A stretch of 64,000 bases of DNA, from NCBI RefSeq assembly GCF_013033515.1, contig NZ_WQEG01000001.1:620001-684000 (forward strand), in the 5' to 3' direction. The notes beneath the pieces were generated by a model, which saw nothing but the letters and a program-made list of their open reading frames with translations, was not told the origin of the DNA and ran no database searches. Shown piece by piece: positions 8,146 to 17,009 of this stretch (its first letter is position 1; every line of letters begins with the position of its first letter). Both the position numbers and the translations under genes were made by a program. This DNA is from Ruegeria sp. HKCCA6707 (GTDB lineage: Bacteria > Pseudomonadota > Alphaproteobacteria > Rhodobacterales > Rhodobacteraceae).

Positions 8146-9126
8146 TTATTGAGACGCGTTGAACGCGTCGACAATCGCCTTGCCCTGATCTCCGGCGGCT
8201 TCCAGCCACTCATTGGTCATGGTGACACCGATTTCTTTCAGTTCATTGACCATCTGCTCAGAAGCCGGACCAACGGTCATGCCACCATCGCGCAGGCCTT
8301 GCAGGGTAAAGCCCGTGTACTCCTTGGCTCGCCAGTTGCCCGCATATTCGGCCAGTTCGGCACAGGCCTTGATGACGTTTTTGTTGGTGTCAGAAACACC
8401 CGACCAAACGTCGGAGTTCACCATCACGTAATTGCGCGGCAGCCATGCATCCACTTCGTAGAAATAGTTCAGGCTTTCCCAGACCTTACGGTCATACCCT
8501 GTGGATCCCGATGACACCATCGCATCGGCAACACCTGTGGCAAAAGCCTGACTGATCTCGGCCGCTTCGATGGTTACGGGCAACATTCCTGTCAGCTCGG
8601 CCAGCCGCGATGTCGCGTTGTTGTACGAGCGGAACTTGATGCCCTCCATATCGGCAACCGAGTTCACCTCGTTCTTGAAGTACAGCCCCTGCGGTGGCCA
8701 AGGCACGGCATAAAGCAGCGTCAGGTTCTGCTCGGCCAGCAGTTCTTCGATTGTAGGCTTTGCCGCTTCCCAGAGCTTGGCGCTATCGTCAAAGGACGTG
8801 GCCAGGAAAGGGATCGAGTCGAACCCAAACAGTGCGTTTTCGTTCTGGTGGCCGGACAGAAGACGCTCACCGATTGGGGCCTGCCCGGTCTGGATTGCGC
8901 GTTTGATGTCAGCACCCTTGAACAGCGATCCCGACGGGTGCGTGACAATTTCAATCTCGCCCCCAGTGCCAGTGGTCACGCATTTAGCGAACTCCGCCCC
9001 GGTGGCCGAATGGAAGTTTGACGCCGAATAGGCCATCGGCATGTCCCATTTCTCGGCCAAAGCGGGTGCAGCTGCGGCGGCAGTCAAAGCAGTTGCTGCC
9101 AAAAGATGTGTCAGTTTTTTCATCAT
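8146..9126 (-). CDS. dctP: TRAP transporter solute-binding protein
   Basis: A 326-residue periplasmic binding protein. A Sec signal peptide spans about residues 1-24 (MMKKLTHLL... ending APALA). The mature part shows DctP family features: a long-helix fold, SGSLFKGADIKRAIQTGQ, and the ligand-contact region EGIKFRSYNNATSR where the conserved arginine binds a carboxylate. The start is the first of two ATGs, with GGGAGA six bases upstream. Being encoded with a racemase-like enzyme and an amino-acid dehydrogenase, its ligand may be an amino acid derivative. Confidence 0.92.
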   Translation of the reverse strand: MMKKLTHLLAATALTAAAAAPALAEKWDMPMAYSASNFHSATGAEFAKCVTTGTGGEIEIVTHPSGSLFKGADIKRAIQTGQAPIGERLLSGHQNENALFGFDSIPFLATSFDDSAKLWEAAKPTIEELLAEQNLTLLYAVPWPPQGLYFKNEVNSVADMEGIKFRSYNNATSRLAELTGMLPVTIEAAEISQAFATGVADAMVSSGSTGYDRKVWESLNYFYEVDAWLPRNYVMVNSDVWSGVSDTNKNVIKACAELAEYAGNWRAKEYTGFTLQGLRDGGMTVGPASEQMVNELKEIGVTMTNEWLEAAGDQGKAIVDAFNASQ

Positions 9127-9173
9127 GTTCTCCCGGTTGAAATTCGTTGTGTCAGTGTTGTCCACCGATCTGT

Positions 9174-10424
9174 CTAGGTTGCGAAACGTGCAGGTGCATA
9201 GGCACTTACATCCATGTTCGGGTTTCTGCCCGCGATCATCTGCGCCAAAAGCCGCCCCGTCTTGGGGCCACCCGTCAGGCCGATGTGATGGTGACCAAAG
9301 CCCATGAAAGCTCCGTCAGTCCCCGGCACATCCCCAATGACAGGGATCGAGTCGGCAGGCGCTGGCCTATGTCCCATCCATTCGCTTTCTTCGCGCCATG
9401 TCAAACCCGGAAACGCCGCTTTGGCGTTCTTGCGCAATAGATCGAACGCGGCGGGCGAAGGTTCAGCCTCGAGCCCTCCGAATTCAACAATGCCAGCCAA
9501 ACGGATGCGCCCCTCCATCGGGGTAGCCACAAACTTGCCCGAGGCGATCATGGCCGGACAACGCGGCATGGCCGAGGGTTCGATCAATTCCAGATGATAC
9601 CCGCGCTCGGTTTCCAGCGGCACCGATATGCCCAGGGATTTTGCCAAAGGGCCAGACCAAACGCCAGCTGTCAGCACAGCCGCGTCACACTCAATCTGTT
9701 GCCCACCGGCTTTTACGGCCGTAACGCGACCGCTTTCATGCACGATGGCTTGCACTTCGGCGCGGATGATTTGACCACCTTGCGCTTTAACATGACCGGC
9801 CAAGTCTTTGATATATCTTCCGGGATCCTTGATGTGACCATGTTCGGCCATCTTCGCCGCAAATCCGATCTGCGGGCCATATATCGGGTCGAAGTCATGA
9901 AACTCTTGCCCTTCGAGTTCCTGCCATTTGACCCCGTTCTTGCGCCTGATGCGCCATCCGAAGGCATCGCTTTCAAAGTGCGCGCGGTCGTCATAGACAT
10001 ACATATAGTCCGAAGGAGCGATCCACTTTTCCGCTCCTGTGCCCTGCGCCAGTGCGGTGTGATCGTTCAGACTGTCTCCGACAATGGGTGTAAGGGCTGC
10101 CGCAATCCGATCTGCATCTTCTGCGTTGGCGTGCTTTAGATACCGCGTCAGCCAGGGCAACAGCTTGGGCAGGTAACCCCATTTCAAGAACAATGGCTGC
10201 ATCGGATCAAACAGCATCCCAGGCGCTTTTTTCAGCAGCCCCGGCACGGTCACGGGCACTACCGAGCATGAAGCCAGAACACCACCATTCCCGTAAGACG
10301 TGCCCTCACCCGGTCCAGCCTTGTCGATCAGAATAACCTTGTGACCATCTCTTTGCAGCCAGATCGCGGTCGAGACACCAACGATCCCGGCTCCGATGAT
10401 GGCTATGGTCTTTTGTTCGCTCAT
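9174..10424 (-). CDS. FAD-dependent D-amino-acid dehydrogenase-like oxidoreductase
   Basis: A 416-residue flavoprotein of the DAO/DadA family, which oxidises amines or D-amino acids to imines. The Rossmann motif [12 protein letters not shown] lies at residues 8-19, and ERGYHLEL and the C-terminal [19 protein letters not shown] match the FAD-contacting ends of DadA-type proteins. The start overlaps the end of the racemase-like gene by 4 bases, so the two are translationally coupled. The likely logic is that the upstream enzyme inverts an alpha-carbon and this one oxidises the D-product. The substrate is not known. Confidence 0.82.
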   Translation of the reverse strand: MSEQKTIAIIGAGIVGVSTAIWLQRDGHKVILIDKAGPGEGTSYGNGGVLASCSVVPVTVPGLLKKAPGMLFDPMQPLFLKWGYLPKLLPWLTRYLKHANAEDADRIAAALTPIVGDSLNDHTALAQGTGAEKWIAPSDYMYVYDDRAHFESDAFGWRIRRKNGVKWQELEGQEFHDFDPIYGPQIGFAAKMAEHGHIKDPGRYIKDLAGHVKAQGGQIIRAEVQAIVHESGRVTAVKAGGQQIECDAAVLTAGVWSGPLAKSLGISVPLETERGYHLELIEPSAMPRCPAMIASGKFVATPMEGRIRLAGIVEFGGLEAEPSPAAFDLLRKNAKAAFPGLTWREESEWMGHRPAPADSIPVIGDVPGTDGAFMGFGHHHIGLTGGPKTGRLLAQMIAGRNPNMDVSAYAPARFAT

Positions 10425-11554
10425 GCTGCCTGCGCCCGAGCGGTTGCGTAATGTTCCAACTTGCCAATATCCGGCATGCCACCCAAACCCGGACCATTGG
10501 GAACGACGACCTTGCCGTCGCTGACCGCAAAGCGCTCTTGCAGGATATCGTCAGCCAGAAAGTAGGAGGCCTGATAAAACTCGCATCCAAGTGTGATTTC
10601 GGGCGTGGCGGCGATCATATGTGTACCGGCCAGATGGGCCAATCCGGTCTCGAACATGTCGCCACCATAAGCGCTCAGCCCATGCGCCGCAGCAATGCGC
10701 GCAACGCTTTGGCCACGCGATAGGCCACCAGATTTCATGATCTTGACCGATACGCCGTCGCAAATTCCTTCGCGGGCGGCGCGCTCCATATCTTCGGGCC
10801 CAAACACGCTTTCATCTGCCAATAGCGGTACGTCAACCATCTTCCGCAACTGCGCCATCATACCAAAATGATGCGCCCGCACAGGCTGCTCGATGAAATC
10901 GGGACGAAACTGCGCCACATCGCGCACTTGGCTCGGGGCATCCTCGACCGACAAGCCCTGATTATAGTCCACCCGCACCGAGAATTCGGGGGCATTCTGC
11001 GCCAGGTATTCCAACCTCATGATATCGAACGCATGATCTTTGAACCCGGTCTTTAACTTGACGATCCGCACGCCATCATCCTTCAGTCGGGCCAGCAGAT
11101 CGATATCCTGTGCAAAATCTGGGTTGGCGATGGAACAGCTGAGCGGGATCGTGCTGCGGCATCGTCCACCCAGCAGCGCCCAGACGGGGACACCACTGAT
11201 GCGACCCGTAAGGTCCAGAAGCGCTGTCTCAAGCGCCGCCTTGGCCTCGGTGCAATGGGCCACCGCTTTTTCGGCCTGCGCCATAATCCTGGCCCGATCC
11301 GCAACCGGCTGACCCACGACGAGTGGGCGTAGATACCGGTTCAGCGCCGCAAAGCTGGCCTCGGGCGAGCCGGTAAAGACCGACCAGGGCGACGCCTCGC
11401 CAAAACCCTGCGAGCCATCTTCTGACGTCAGCCGCAGCACCACGATCTCGCAAGTGCCTTCGACCGAGCCAATCCCGTGATCGCGGCGCGATGTAACCGG
11501 CAGTTCAAGGTGCCACAGGTCGTACCCCACGATTTTCTGATCTAAGTCGCCCAT
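10421..11554 (-). CDS. Enolase-superfamily enzyme, MLE subgroup (racemase/epimerase-like)
   Basis: A 377-residue cytosolic enzyme with the N-terminal capping domain and a TIM barrel. The second-strand KxK motif is Lys166-Leu-Lys168. Metal ligands are probably Asp196, Glu222 and Asp247, and the sixth-strand lysine is Lys271 in VKIMKSGG. Lysines on both sides of the active site are the MLE-subgroup pattern used by cycloisomerases, dipeptide epimerases, N-succinylamino-acid racemases and hydroxyproline-betaine epimerases. The neighbouring amino-acid dehydrogenase and TRAP genes favour a racemase or epimerase over a muconate cycloisomerase. It is the first gene of its operon, opposite a LysR gene. 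Confidence 0.8.
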   Translation of the reverse strand: MGDLDQKIVGYDLWHLELPVTSRRDHGIGSVEGTCEIVVLRLTSEDGSQGFGEASPWSVFTGSPEASFAALNRYLRPLVVGQPVADRARIMAQAEKAVAHCTEAKAALETALLDLTGRISGVPVWALLGGRCRSTIPLSCSIANPDFAQDIDLLARLKDDGVRIVKLKTGFKDHAFDIMRLEYLAQNAPEFSVRVDYNQGLSVEDAPSQVRDVAQFRPDFIEQPVRAHHFGMMAQLRKMVDVPLLADESVFGPEDMERAAREGICDGVSVKIMKSGGLSRGQSVARIAAAHGLSAYGGDMFETGLAHLAGTHMIAATPEITLGCEFYQASYFLADDILQERFAVSDGKVVVPNGPGLGGMPDIGKLEHYATARAQAA

Positions 11555-11595
11555 GCAGCCCCCGGTTCCACCCTGAAAGCCTGCCTTGACCTACA

Positions 11596-11643
11596 TATCA
11601 TTTCAAATACTAATTCTTGGCAACTCCATCAGAAGAAATGATA
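11596..11643. promoter_or_regulatory. Inverted repeat in LysR/racemase divergent promoter region
   Basis: TATCATTTC (11596-11604) and GAAATGATA (11635-11643) are perfect 9-bp inverted arms separated by 30 bases. They fill most of the 98-base gap between the divergent lysR and racemase-like genes. The right arm ends 9 bases before the lysR start. They are candidate recognition sites for the LysR protein, though the spacing is wider than a classical T-N11-A box. Confidence 0.5.
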
Positions 11644-11652
11644 AGGTAAGCG

Positions 11653-12573
11653 ATGTCCCTGCGCTTTCGCCAACTTCAGGCCTTTCACGCCATCATGGAA
11701 ACCGGAACGGTCACCGGGGCCGCATCCGTCTTGGGGATTTCTCAGCCCGGGATCAGCAATCTACTGTCTCAGCTTGAACGCGAAGCCCGCCTGCCCTTGT
11801 TCGAGCGTACCAAAGGCCGCCTGATGCCCACGCCTGAGGCAGAGCTTTTGTATCGAGAGGTCGACACTGTGGTACGCGGTCTGGATCATGTGGCCCAGGC
11901 GGTAACTGACCTTCAAAACAAGCACCCTGGTCAATTACAGGTCGCCGCCCCACACATGCTGTCCTTCGGCTTCATGCCGCAGGAAATAGCGCGATTCGCC
12001 AAATCCCGCCCCAACCTGTCCGTTAGCTTCCAGTCGCAATATTCCTCGAAAATTCAGGAATGGGTCATCTCTGGCCTGTTCGAGATTGGCGTGGTCGAGT
12101 TGCCGATCTTGCATGACACGCTGGAATACCAAGTGTTCAACTTTGAGACCTTGGCAACGTTTCCCGCCGACAGCGGGCTGGCAGTATATGAGGTTTTAAC
12201 GCCCCAGATACTAGACAATGAACCGTTTATCGTGATGGGCCCCGAGCATCAGACACACCGGCGAACCCGCGATATTTTTCAGGCCGCCGGATGCACGTGG
12301 CGCACGCAGATCCATACCCATTTGTCCGAAAACCTGCTGAGCTTTGTCAAACAAGGCATGGGCGTCGCCATGATCGACCCTTTCACAGTCGCGTTTGACC
12401 GTGAGAGCGGCTATCTCACCCGCCCATTCAAACCGGCAGTGACGCTGGATCTGGCCGTGATCACCGCCAAAACTCGCCCTTTGTCCGCGATTGCACAGGC
12501 GTTTCTGGCGCAGTTGACCGCGTCAATCGCGTCTTATGCCACCCATTCCGAAACCGGTGCGGCGGCCTCGTGA
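11653..12573 (+). CDS. LysR family transcriptional regulator
   Basis: A 306-residue regulator. The N-terminal winged helix-turn-helix starts at MSLRFRQLQAFHAIMETG, with the recognition region AASVLGISQPGISNLLSQLE at about residues 23-42. A periplasmic-binding-protein-like effector domain follows (about residues 90-295). It is divergent from the racemase-TRAP operon and most likely controls that operon in response to its substrate. Its last 40 bases overlap the end of the convergent ThDP enzyme gene. Confidence 0.92.
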   Translation: MSLRFRQLQAFHAIMETGTVTGAASVLGISQPGISNLLSQLEREARLPLFERTKGRLMPTPEAELLYREVDTVVRGLDHVAQAVTDLQNKHPGQLQVAAPHMLSFGFMPQEIARFAKSRPNLSVSFQSQYSSKIQEWVISGLFEIGVVELPILHDTLEYQVFNFETLATFPADSGLAVYEVLTPQILDNEPFIVMGPEHQTHRRTRDIFQAAGCTWRTQIHTHLSENLLSFVKQGMGVAMIDPFTVAFDRESGYLTRPFKPAVTLDLAVITAKTRPLSAIAQAFLAQLTASIASYATHSETGAAAS

Positions 12574-14228
12574 AGCGGTTGGGAGTGTATGTCGACTAAA
12601 CTCGGACCGTCCTGGGCAAGGGCCTGTTTCAAAATGCCGTTCAGTTCGGCCGGATCCTGAACCGTCCAGGATTTGACCCCAAAGGCGTTTGCCACAGCCG
12701 CGTGATCGGTCCGGTTGAAATCGACGTTATAGAACCGCTGACCAAACCCCGCATTCTGCCCTGCCTTGATCCATCCAAACACCGCGTTTGAGAAAACGAT
12801 AGAAGTGATCGGCATCCTGTGCCGGACCATAGTTTCAAACTCGCCACAGGCAAAACCGAACGAACCGTCACCCATCACGGCCAGCGTCTTCACCGAGGGT
12901 CGCCCGACATGTGCCCCCATCGCAGCGCCCAGCGAATAGCCCAAAGCCCCATGCGCCCGGTTGGTGATGAAATGTCGCCCTGCCCTGGGCCAGCGGTAAT
13001 GCGCACTGAAATAGGGGCAAGGCGTGCCGGGGTCGGCCACAACAATCGCGTCATCGTCCAAAAGGTCCATCAGCGCGGCCATCACCGCCTCGGGGCGGAT
13101 CGGCGTGTCCCGGCTTGCCGCAAGCGGATTAAAGCCCGCAAGCTTTGCGGCCCAGGCAGCGCTTGCCTTGGCTGCGCCGCCCATGGACGGTAAGTCTTGT
13201 TGCTGCTCAAGCGCATCGGCCAGCGCTTCGAGCGCCAATTTGGCATCTGCGCAAATGGCGACTTCGGTTTGGTAATTGGCTCCGATCACCAGGGGATCGC
13301 TGTCGATGTGAAGGATCGTTGCACCGCGCGCCGGGCTTCGCCAGCGTTCGGTGGTCACAGATCCGGCGCGACATCCGACAAAGACAACAACATCGGCCTG
13401 ATCGATAACCGCTCGGGTCGCCGCGACCCCGCCGTTCGAGCCGACAACACCCAGCGCCAAAGGATCGGTTTCGGCAATCGCCCCCTGCCCGGACACCGTT
13501 GTTGCGACGGGCGCATCCAACAGTTTGGCCACCCGCGACAGGGCCGCTGTCGCACCCGACAAAACCGGCCCGCCCCCGCAGACGAAAACGGCAGAGTTCG
13601 CCTGCGCCAGAACCTTTGCCGCTGCTTCGATGGCATCCGGGTCGGGACCTACGCGTTCCGCCGGGAAGGACCGATGGCGGTCATCCGCCCAAATCTCGGC
13701 CTCGTCCACCGGCCCTTTCTGCGTGTCAAAGGGCAGCGCCAAATGGGTGGCACCGGGCGTGCCCGTGGTCATGGCTCGGAACGCTGCCCGCACCATAGCC
13801 GGCAGCCGCGACGGGTCATCGAGCGATGCGTTCCACTTGGTCAACGGCTTGAAGAGCGCTGGCTGATCCAACTCGGTCAGCGGGTATTTCCCCCGGCTTG
13901 TCGTGGCCACATCCGACGTGATCGCCAGTATCGGCACCGAGCTTTCATTGGCCTCGACCACGCCGGGGAGAATATAGGTCGCTCCTCCGCCCGAGGGGCC
14001 TTCGCAAACCCCCGGCTTTCCAGTGACCCGCGCATAGCCATCCGCCATATAGGCCGCATGGCGCTCGTCCCTAGTCAGGATGTGCTGAATGCCATGATCC
14101 ATGAGTGCCAAAGCGTCATAGAACGGCAAGGTCGTGTCGCCGCACAGGCCGAACATATGGCGCACATCATGGGCTTGCAGCATCCGCACCATCGCTTCTG
14201 CACCGGTCAAATGGTTGGTTCCAGTCAT
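12534..14228 (-). CDS. Thiamine diphosphate-dependent enzyme, acetolactate-synthase-like
   Basis: A 564-residue ThDP enzyme with all three domains: pyrimidine-binding (residues 5-175, active glutamate Glu55 in TRDERHAAYMADGYAR), a central Rossmann-like domain (about 200-340) and the PP-binding domain with GDG at 453-455 and a following Asn at about 481. Such proteins decarboxylate 2-oxoacids and may ligate or hydrolyse the product. There is no ilvN-type regulatory subunit, so a catabolic role is likelier than branched-chain synthesis. The start is MTGTNHL, with GGAGGG upstream. The longer frame covers the palindromes at 14263-14285. The substrate is unknown. Confidence 0.8.
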   Translation of the reverse strand: MTGTNHLTGAEAMVRMLQAHDVRHMFGLCGDTTLPFYDALALMDHGIQHILTRDERHAAYMADGYARVTGKPGVCEGPSGGGATYILPGVVEANESSVPILAITSDVATTSRGKYPLTELDQPALFKPLTKWNASLDDPSRLPAMVRAAFRAMTTGTPGATHLALPFDTQKGPVDEAEIWADDRHRSFPAERVGPDPDAIEAAAKVLAQANSAVFVCGGGPVLSGATAALSRVAKLLDAPVATTVSGQGAIAETDPLALGVVGSNGGVAATRAVIDQADVVVFVGCRAGSVTTERWRSPARGATILHIDSDPLVIGANYQTEVAICADAKLALEALADALEQQQDLPSMGGAAKASAAWAAKLAGFNPLAASRDTPIRPEAVMAALMDLLDDDAIVVADPGTPCPYFSAHYRWPRAGRHFITNRAHGALGYSLGAAMGAHVGRPSVKTLAVMGDGSFGFACGEFETMVRHRMPITSIVFSNAVFGWIKAGQNAGFGQRFYNVDFNRTDHAAVANAFGVKSWTVQDPAELNGILKQALAQDGPSLVDIHSQPLHEAAAPVSEWVA

Positions 14229-14262
14229 GGCAAGCACTTCCCTCCAGAATCTGCGCACAGAC

Positions 14263-14285
14263 CTGTATACAGTTTTGTATATTGA
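14263..14285. promoter_or_regulatory. Candidate GntR operator
   Basis: CTGTATACAG (14263-14272) is a perfect 10-bp palindrome, followed by the related TTGTATATTG (14276-14285). TNGTATACNA-like palindromes are common targets of FCD-type GntR regulators. The pair sits in the 109-base gap between the divergent ThDP enzyme and gntR genes. Confidence 0.6.
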
Positions 14286-14337
14286 TTTCAACCGCGCTCT
14301 ATGCCACCTGTTGAACAGCAGATTTCAGGCGGGTTTG

Positions 14338-15036
14338 ATGGCAGGTCCACGGGTCGATGACATTTATGAGCAGGTCAAGGCGATGGCCGTTTCCTTTCGC
14401 CTGCGCCCGGGTGACCGGCTGAACGAGGTTGCGCTGTCCAAAGAGCTCGGCGTCAGCCGTACGCCGTTACGAGAGGCGCTGAACCGCCTTGTGGCAGAAC
14501 GCTTGTTCGATTTCCGCCCCGGCCAGGGTTTCTTTTGCCGCCCGCTGGATGCACAAACCGTGTTCGACCTGTTCGAACTGCGTCGTATCATCGAAACCGC
14601 CGCTGTGCGCAGCGCCTGCGAAAGAGCCTTGGATTCAGATCTGGATGCGTTGAAAACCGAGCTTTACGCAACCGGCATCGACATCACCGGCCTGACGATT
14701 GCCGAGGCGGTCGCGCGCGATGAGGCGTTTCACCTTGGCATTGCCCAACTGACCGGCAATGCAGAATTGGTCGAAACGCTTGACCGGATCAACGAGCGCA
14801 TCCGCTATATCCGTTGGGTATCGATGAGTATGGATCGTGTGCAACGCTCAAAAGACGAACATAAACGCGTGATGCAAGCGTTGATCGCACGCGACGCGGA
14901 CAGCGCTGCTCAGGTGATGGGCGCGCATATCGCCAAACGCATGGATCAGGTGCAAGAAGCCGTGCGGCACGGTATTTCCAGCATTTATATGGATGGGCCC
15001 GAGGGGATCTCGTCCCGGATCATCGAGGACGCATAG
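14338..15036 (+). CDS. GntR family regulator, FCD subgroup
   Basis: A 232-residue regulator. The N-terminal winged helix contains LNEVALSKELGVSRTPLREA (about residues 26-45), the GntR signature with the conserved SRTPLREAL turn. The C-terminal all-helical FCD domain has the expected metal-site pattern, with an acidic/His residue pair in RDEAFHLGIAQ and later histidines (SKDEHKRVMQAL, MGAHIAKRM). The start is the ATG with GGCGGG upstream. It is divergent from the ThDP enzyme, reads into the racemase-like gene, and probably senses a small carboxylate. Confidence 0.88.
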   Translation: MAGPRVDDIYEQVKAMAVSFRLRPGDRLNEVALSKELGVSRTPLREALNRLVAERLFDFRPGQGFFCRPLDAQTVFDLFELRRIIETAAVRSACERALDSDLDALKTELYATGIDITGLTIAEAVARDEAFHLGIAQLTGNAELVETLDRINERIRYIRWVSMSMDRVQRSKDEHKRVMQALIARDADSAAQVMGAHIAKRMDQVQEAVRHGISSIYMDGPEGISSRIIEDA

Positions 15037-15039
15037 ACC

Positions 15040-15765
15040 ATGATCGCAAAAGGCGGCAAATCCATCTATGGCGCGTCGGTTGGTATCTTGATGCTGGACG
15101 CGCAATTCCCCCGTATTCCAGGTGATATGGGCAACGCGTTGACCTGGCCGTTTCCGGTGCTCTACCGCGTCGTGCGGGATGCCACCCCTGATCACGTCGT
15201 GCGCAAGAATGCCGATGGCATGCTGGGCGCCTTTATCGATGCGGCACGTGATCTGGTCAAAGACGGTGCGGACGGGATTACCACCAATTGCGGGTTTCTT
15301 TCGCTGTTTCAGGAGGAACTCGCCGCGGCGCTGCCGGTGCCGGTTGTGACCTCATCTTTGATGCAGGTGGATATGGTGAACAGAACCCTGCCCGCAGCTA
15401 AGCGGGCCGGTATCCTGACCATCTCGGCCTCGACGCTGACACCCGCGCATCTGGCAGGCGCACAGGTCCCTGAAGGCACGCCCATTGGGTCAACGGAACA
15501 TGGGATGGAGTTTACGCGGGCCATTCTGGACAACAAACTCACACTGGATGTCGAAAAAGCGCGGGCAGACAATCTCGAGGCGGCGCTGGCGCTGACGGCA
15601 GACCACCCTGAGATTGGCGCGCTGGTACTGGAGTGCACAAATATGTGCCCCTATGCCGCCGATATTCAACGCGCCACCGGGCTGCCGGTCTATTCGATCG
15701 TCACATTGGTCAACTGGTTTCAGGCCGGTCTGACCCCGCCGCGCTTTGATCTAAGCCACGCTTAG
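15040..15765 (+). CDS. Asp/Glu/hydantoin racemase-family protein
   Basis: A 241-residue protein of the aspartate/glutamate racemase superfamily, which includes cofactor-free racemases, maleate isomerase and arylmalonate decarboxylase. Both possible catalytic cysteines are present: Cys84 in TTNCGF and Cys199 in LECTNM, so a two-base racemase is possible. It begins 3 bases after gntR and is probably co-transcribed with it. The last 4 bases overlap the convergent Tm-1-like gene. The substrate is unknown; the neighbourhood suggests an amino or hydroxy acid. Confidence 0.78.
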   Translation: MIAKGGKSIYGASVGILMLDAQFPRIPGDMGNALTWPFPVLYRVVRDATPDHVVRKNADGMLGAFIDAARDLVKDGADGITTNCGFLSLFQEELAAALPVPVVTSSLMQVDMVNRTLPAAKRAGILTISASTLTPAHLAGAQVPEGTPIGSTEHGMEFTRAILDNKLTLDVEKARADNLEAALALTADHPEIGALVLECTNMCPYAADIQRATGLPVYSIVTLVNWFQAGLTPPRFDLSHA

Positions 15766-16997
15766 GGCTGCGCGACCGCTCCCTGCGCAAGCCACGCGTC
15801 GAACTGTTTCAACGCGGCCTCGGAAAATTCCGGGTCATTAATATGTGCATCCAACTCGATCAGGGTCACATTCGGCGGACAGTTTGCGCGAACCTCCTCT
15901 ATGAACGCGGCTAAACCTGCGGGGTCACTCAGGGGTCCGCCGGGCCGGTCCCATTCGTTGCCGCCCTGGTTTGGCAGGATTAGAGTCGTCGGACCCTTGG
16001 CCTGCAACAGTTTCGCGCAGATTTCGCGCGCCATCTCGCGGCGCTGATCTGCTGTCATCATGACCGAAGACAACAGGCGGTTATGGGCATGTGTCTCTTG
16101 CCCGCGCAGCTTCTGGGGCGTGTCCTGCCAGCCCACGAAATCCACCAGATCATAGCAGCCGATGGACACGATCTGAGGCGTGCCACACAGACCCGCCGCC
16201 GTCATCCGATCCGCCCCGGCCGAGATTGAAGACCCCATCAAATGGTTGCCCACCTCTTGCGGTGCGAAATCCATCACGGCGGCAAAGCGCCCCTCGGATG
16301 CCAGGCTTTCAAACGCACGCCCGCCCATGCCGGTTGCATGAAACACCGCAACCTCGAACCCGCGCTGTTCCAGTGCGGGTTTCAGCGCCACCATATATTT
16401 CAGCACTGTTTTCCCAAAAGACGTCATGCCGATCAGCGGTTTGGCCGCGTCGGGCCGTTCGACCGCGCGCGCCGCGCCAAGCACCGCGCCAGCGGCCTGA
16501 CTGAGAGAGGCTTTGCAGACCGAATTCAAGCCATAAAGCCCGCCCGCCCAAAGGATCATCTGTACATCCGCGGGCAAACGCTCGGGCGGGATCAGCGGTG
16601 AGAAGGACACCGTCGACACGATATATTTCGGCACGCCAACCGGCAGGGCCGAACAGATATCCAGCGCCAGATCGGTGCCCATAGTGCCGCCCAGAACAAG
16701 CGCAGCGTCGACCTTTCCATCAGCCTGCAGCCGGGCCGCCAGTATCGCCCCGCCCTTGGCCATGATCTGCATGGCCGTGTTCTCATCCCCGCTGTCGATC
16801 GCCTCTTGGATGCTGTGGCCCCCGGCTTCGGCCACGTCGTGCTTTGAGATATCGGTCGGCTTTGACGGATCCCCCAGAACGCTCACATCCATTGTCATGA
16901 CCTGACCACCCTGCCCCCGAATGGTATCGGCAAGGTAATTCAGTTCATCATCTTTGGTGTCATAGGTTCCAACCAGAAGGATGGTTTTGTCCGTCAT
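15762..16997 (-). CDS. Tm-1-like (UPF0261) protein
   Basis: A 411-residue member of the family related to the tomato Tm-1 protein, whose N-terminal half binds ATP in the plant protein. The start MTDKTILLVGTYDTK and the glycine-rich LVLGGTMGTDLALD are the family's nucleotide-binding-like blocks, and GMTSFGKTV opens the second domain. The cellular role of the bacterial proteins is not settled. Here it lies 12 bases downstream of an aldehyde dehydrogenase, so it belongs to the divergent amine locus operon and may act on a small metabolite. Confidence 0.8.
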   Translation of the reverse strand: MTDKTILLVGTYDTKDDELNYLADTIRGQGGQVMTMDVSVLGDPSKPTDISKHDVAEAGGHSIQEAIDSGDENTAMQIMAKGGAILAARLQADGKVDAALVLGGTMGTDLALDICSALPVGVPKYIVSTVSFSPLIPPERLPADVQMILWAGGLYGLNSVCKASLSQAAGAVLGAARAVERPDAAKPLIGMTSFGKTVLKYMVALKPALEQRGFEVAVFHATGMGGRAFESLASEGRFAAVMDFAPQEVGNHLMGSSISAGADRMTAAGLCGTPQIVSIGCYDLVDFVGWQDTPQKLRGQETHAHNRLLSSVMMTADQRREMAREICAKLLQAKGPTTLILPNQGGNEWDRPGGPLSDPAGLAAFIEEVRANCPPNVTLIELDAHINDPEFSEAALKQFDAWLAQGAVAQP

Positions 16998-17009
16998 CTC
17001 AAGAGACCC

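Noticed and set aside
10421-11554. Muconate cycloisomerase of aromatic degradation
   Set aside because: The fold fits, but no catechol-pathway gene is near and the partner is an amino-acid dehydrogenase-like flavoprotein, so a racemase or epimerase is likelier.
13197-14285. Long open frame (362 codons) on the plus strand opposite the ThDP enzyme
   Set aside because: It is a shadow of a clear ThDP gene; its composition is Arg/His/Gly/Gln-rich with no recognisable domain, as expected from antisense of GC-rich coding DNA.
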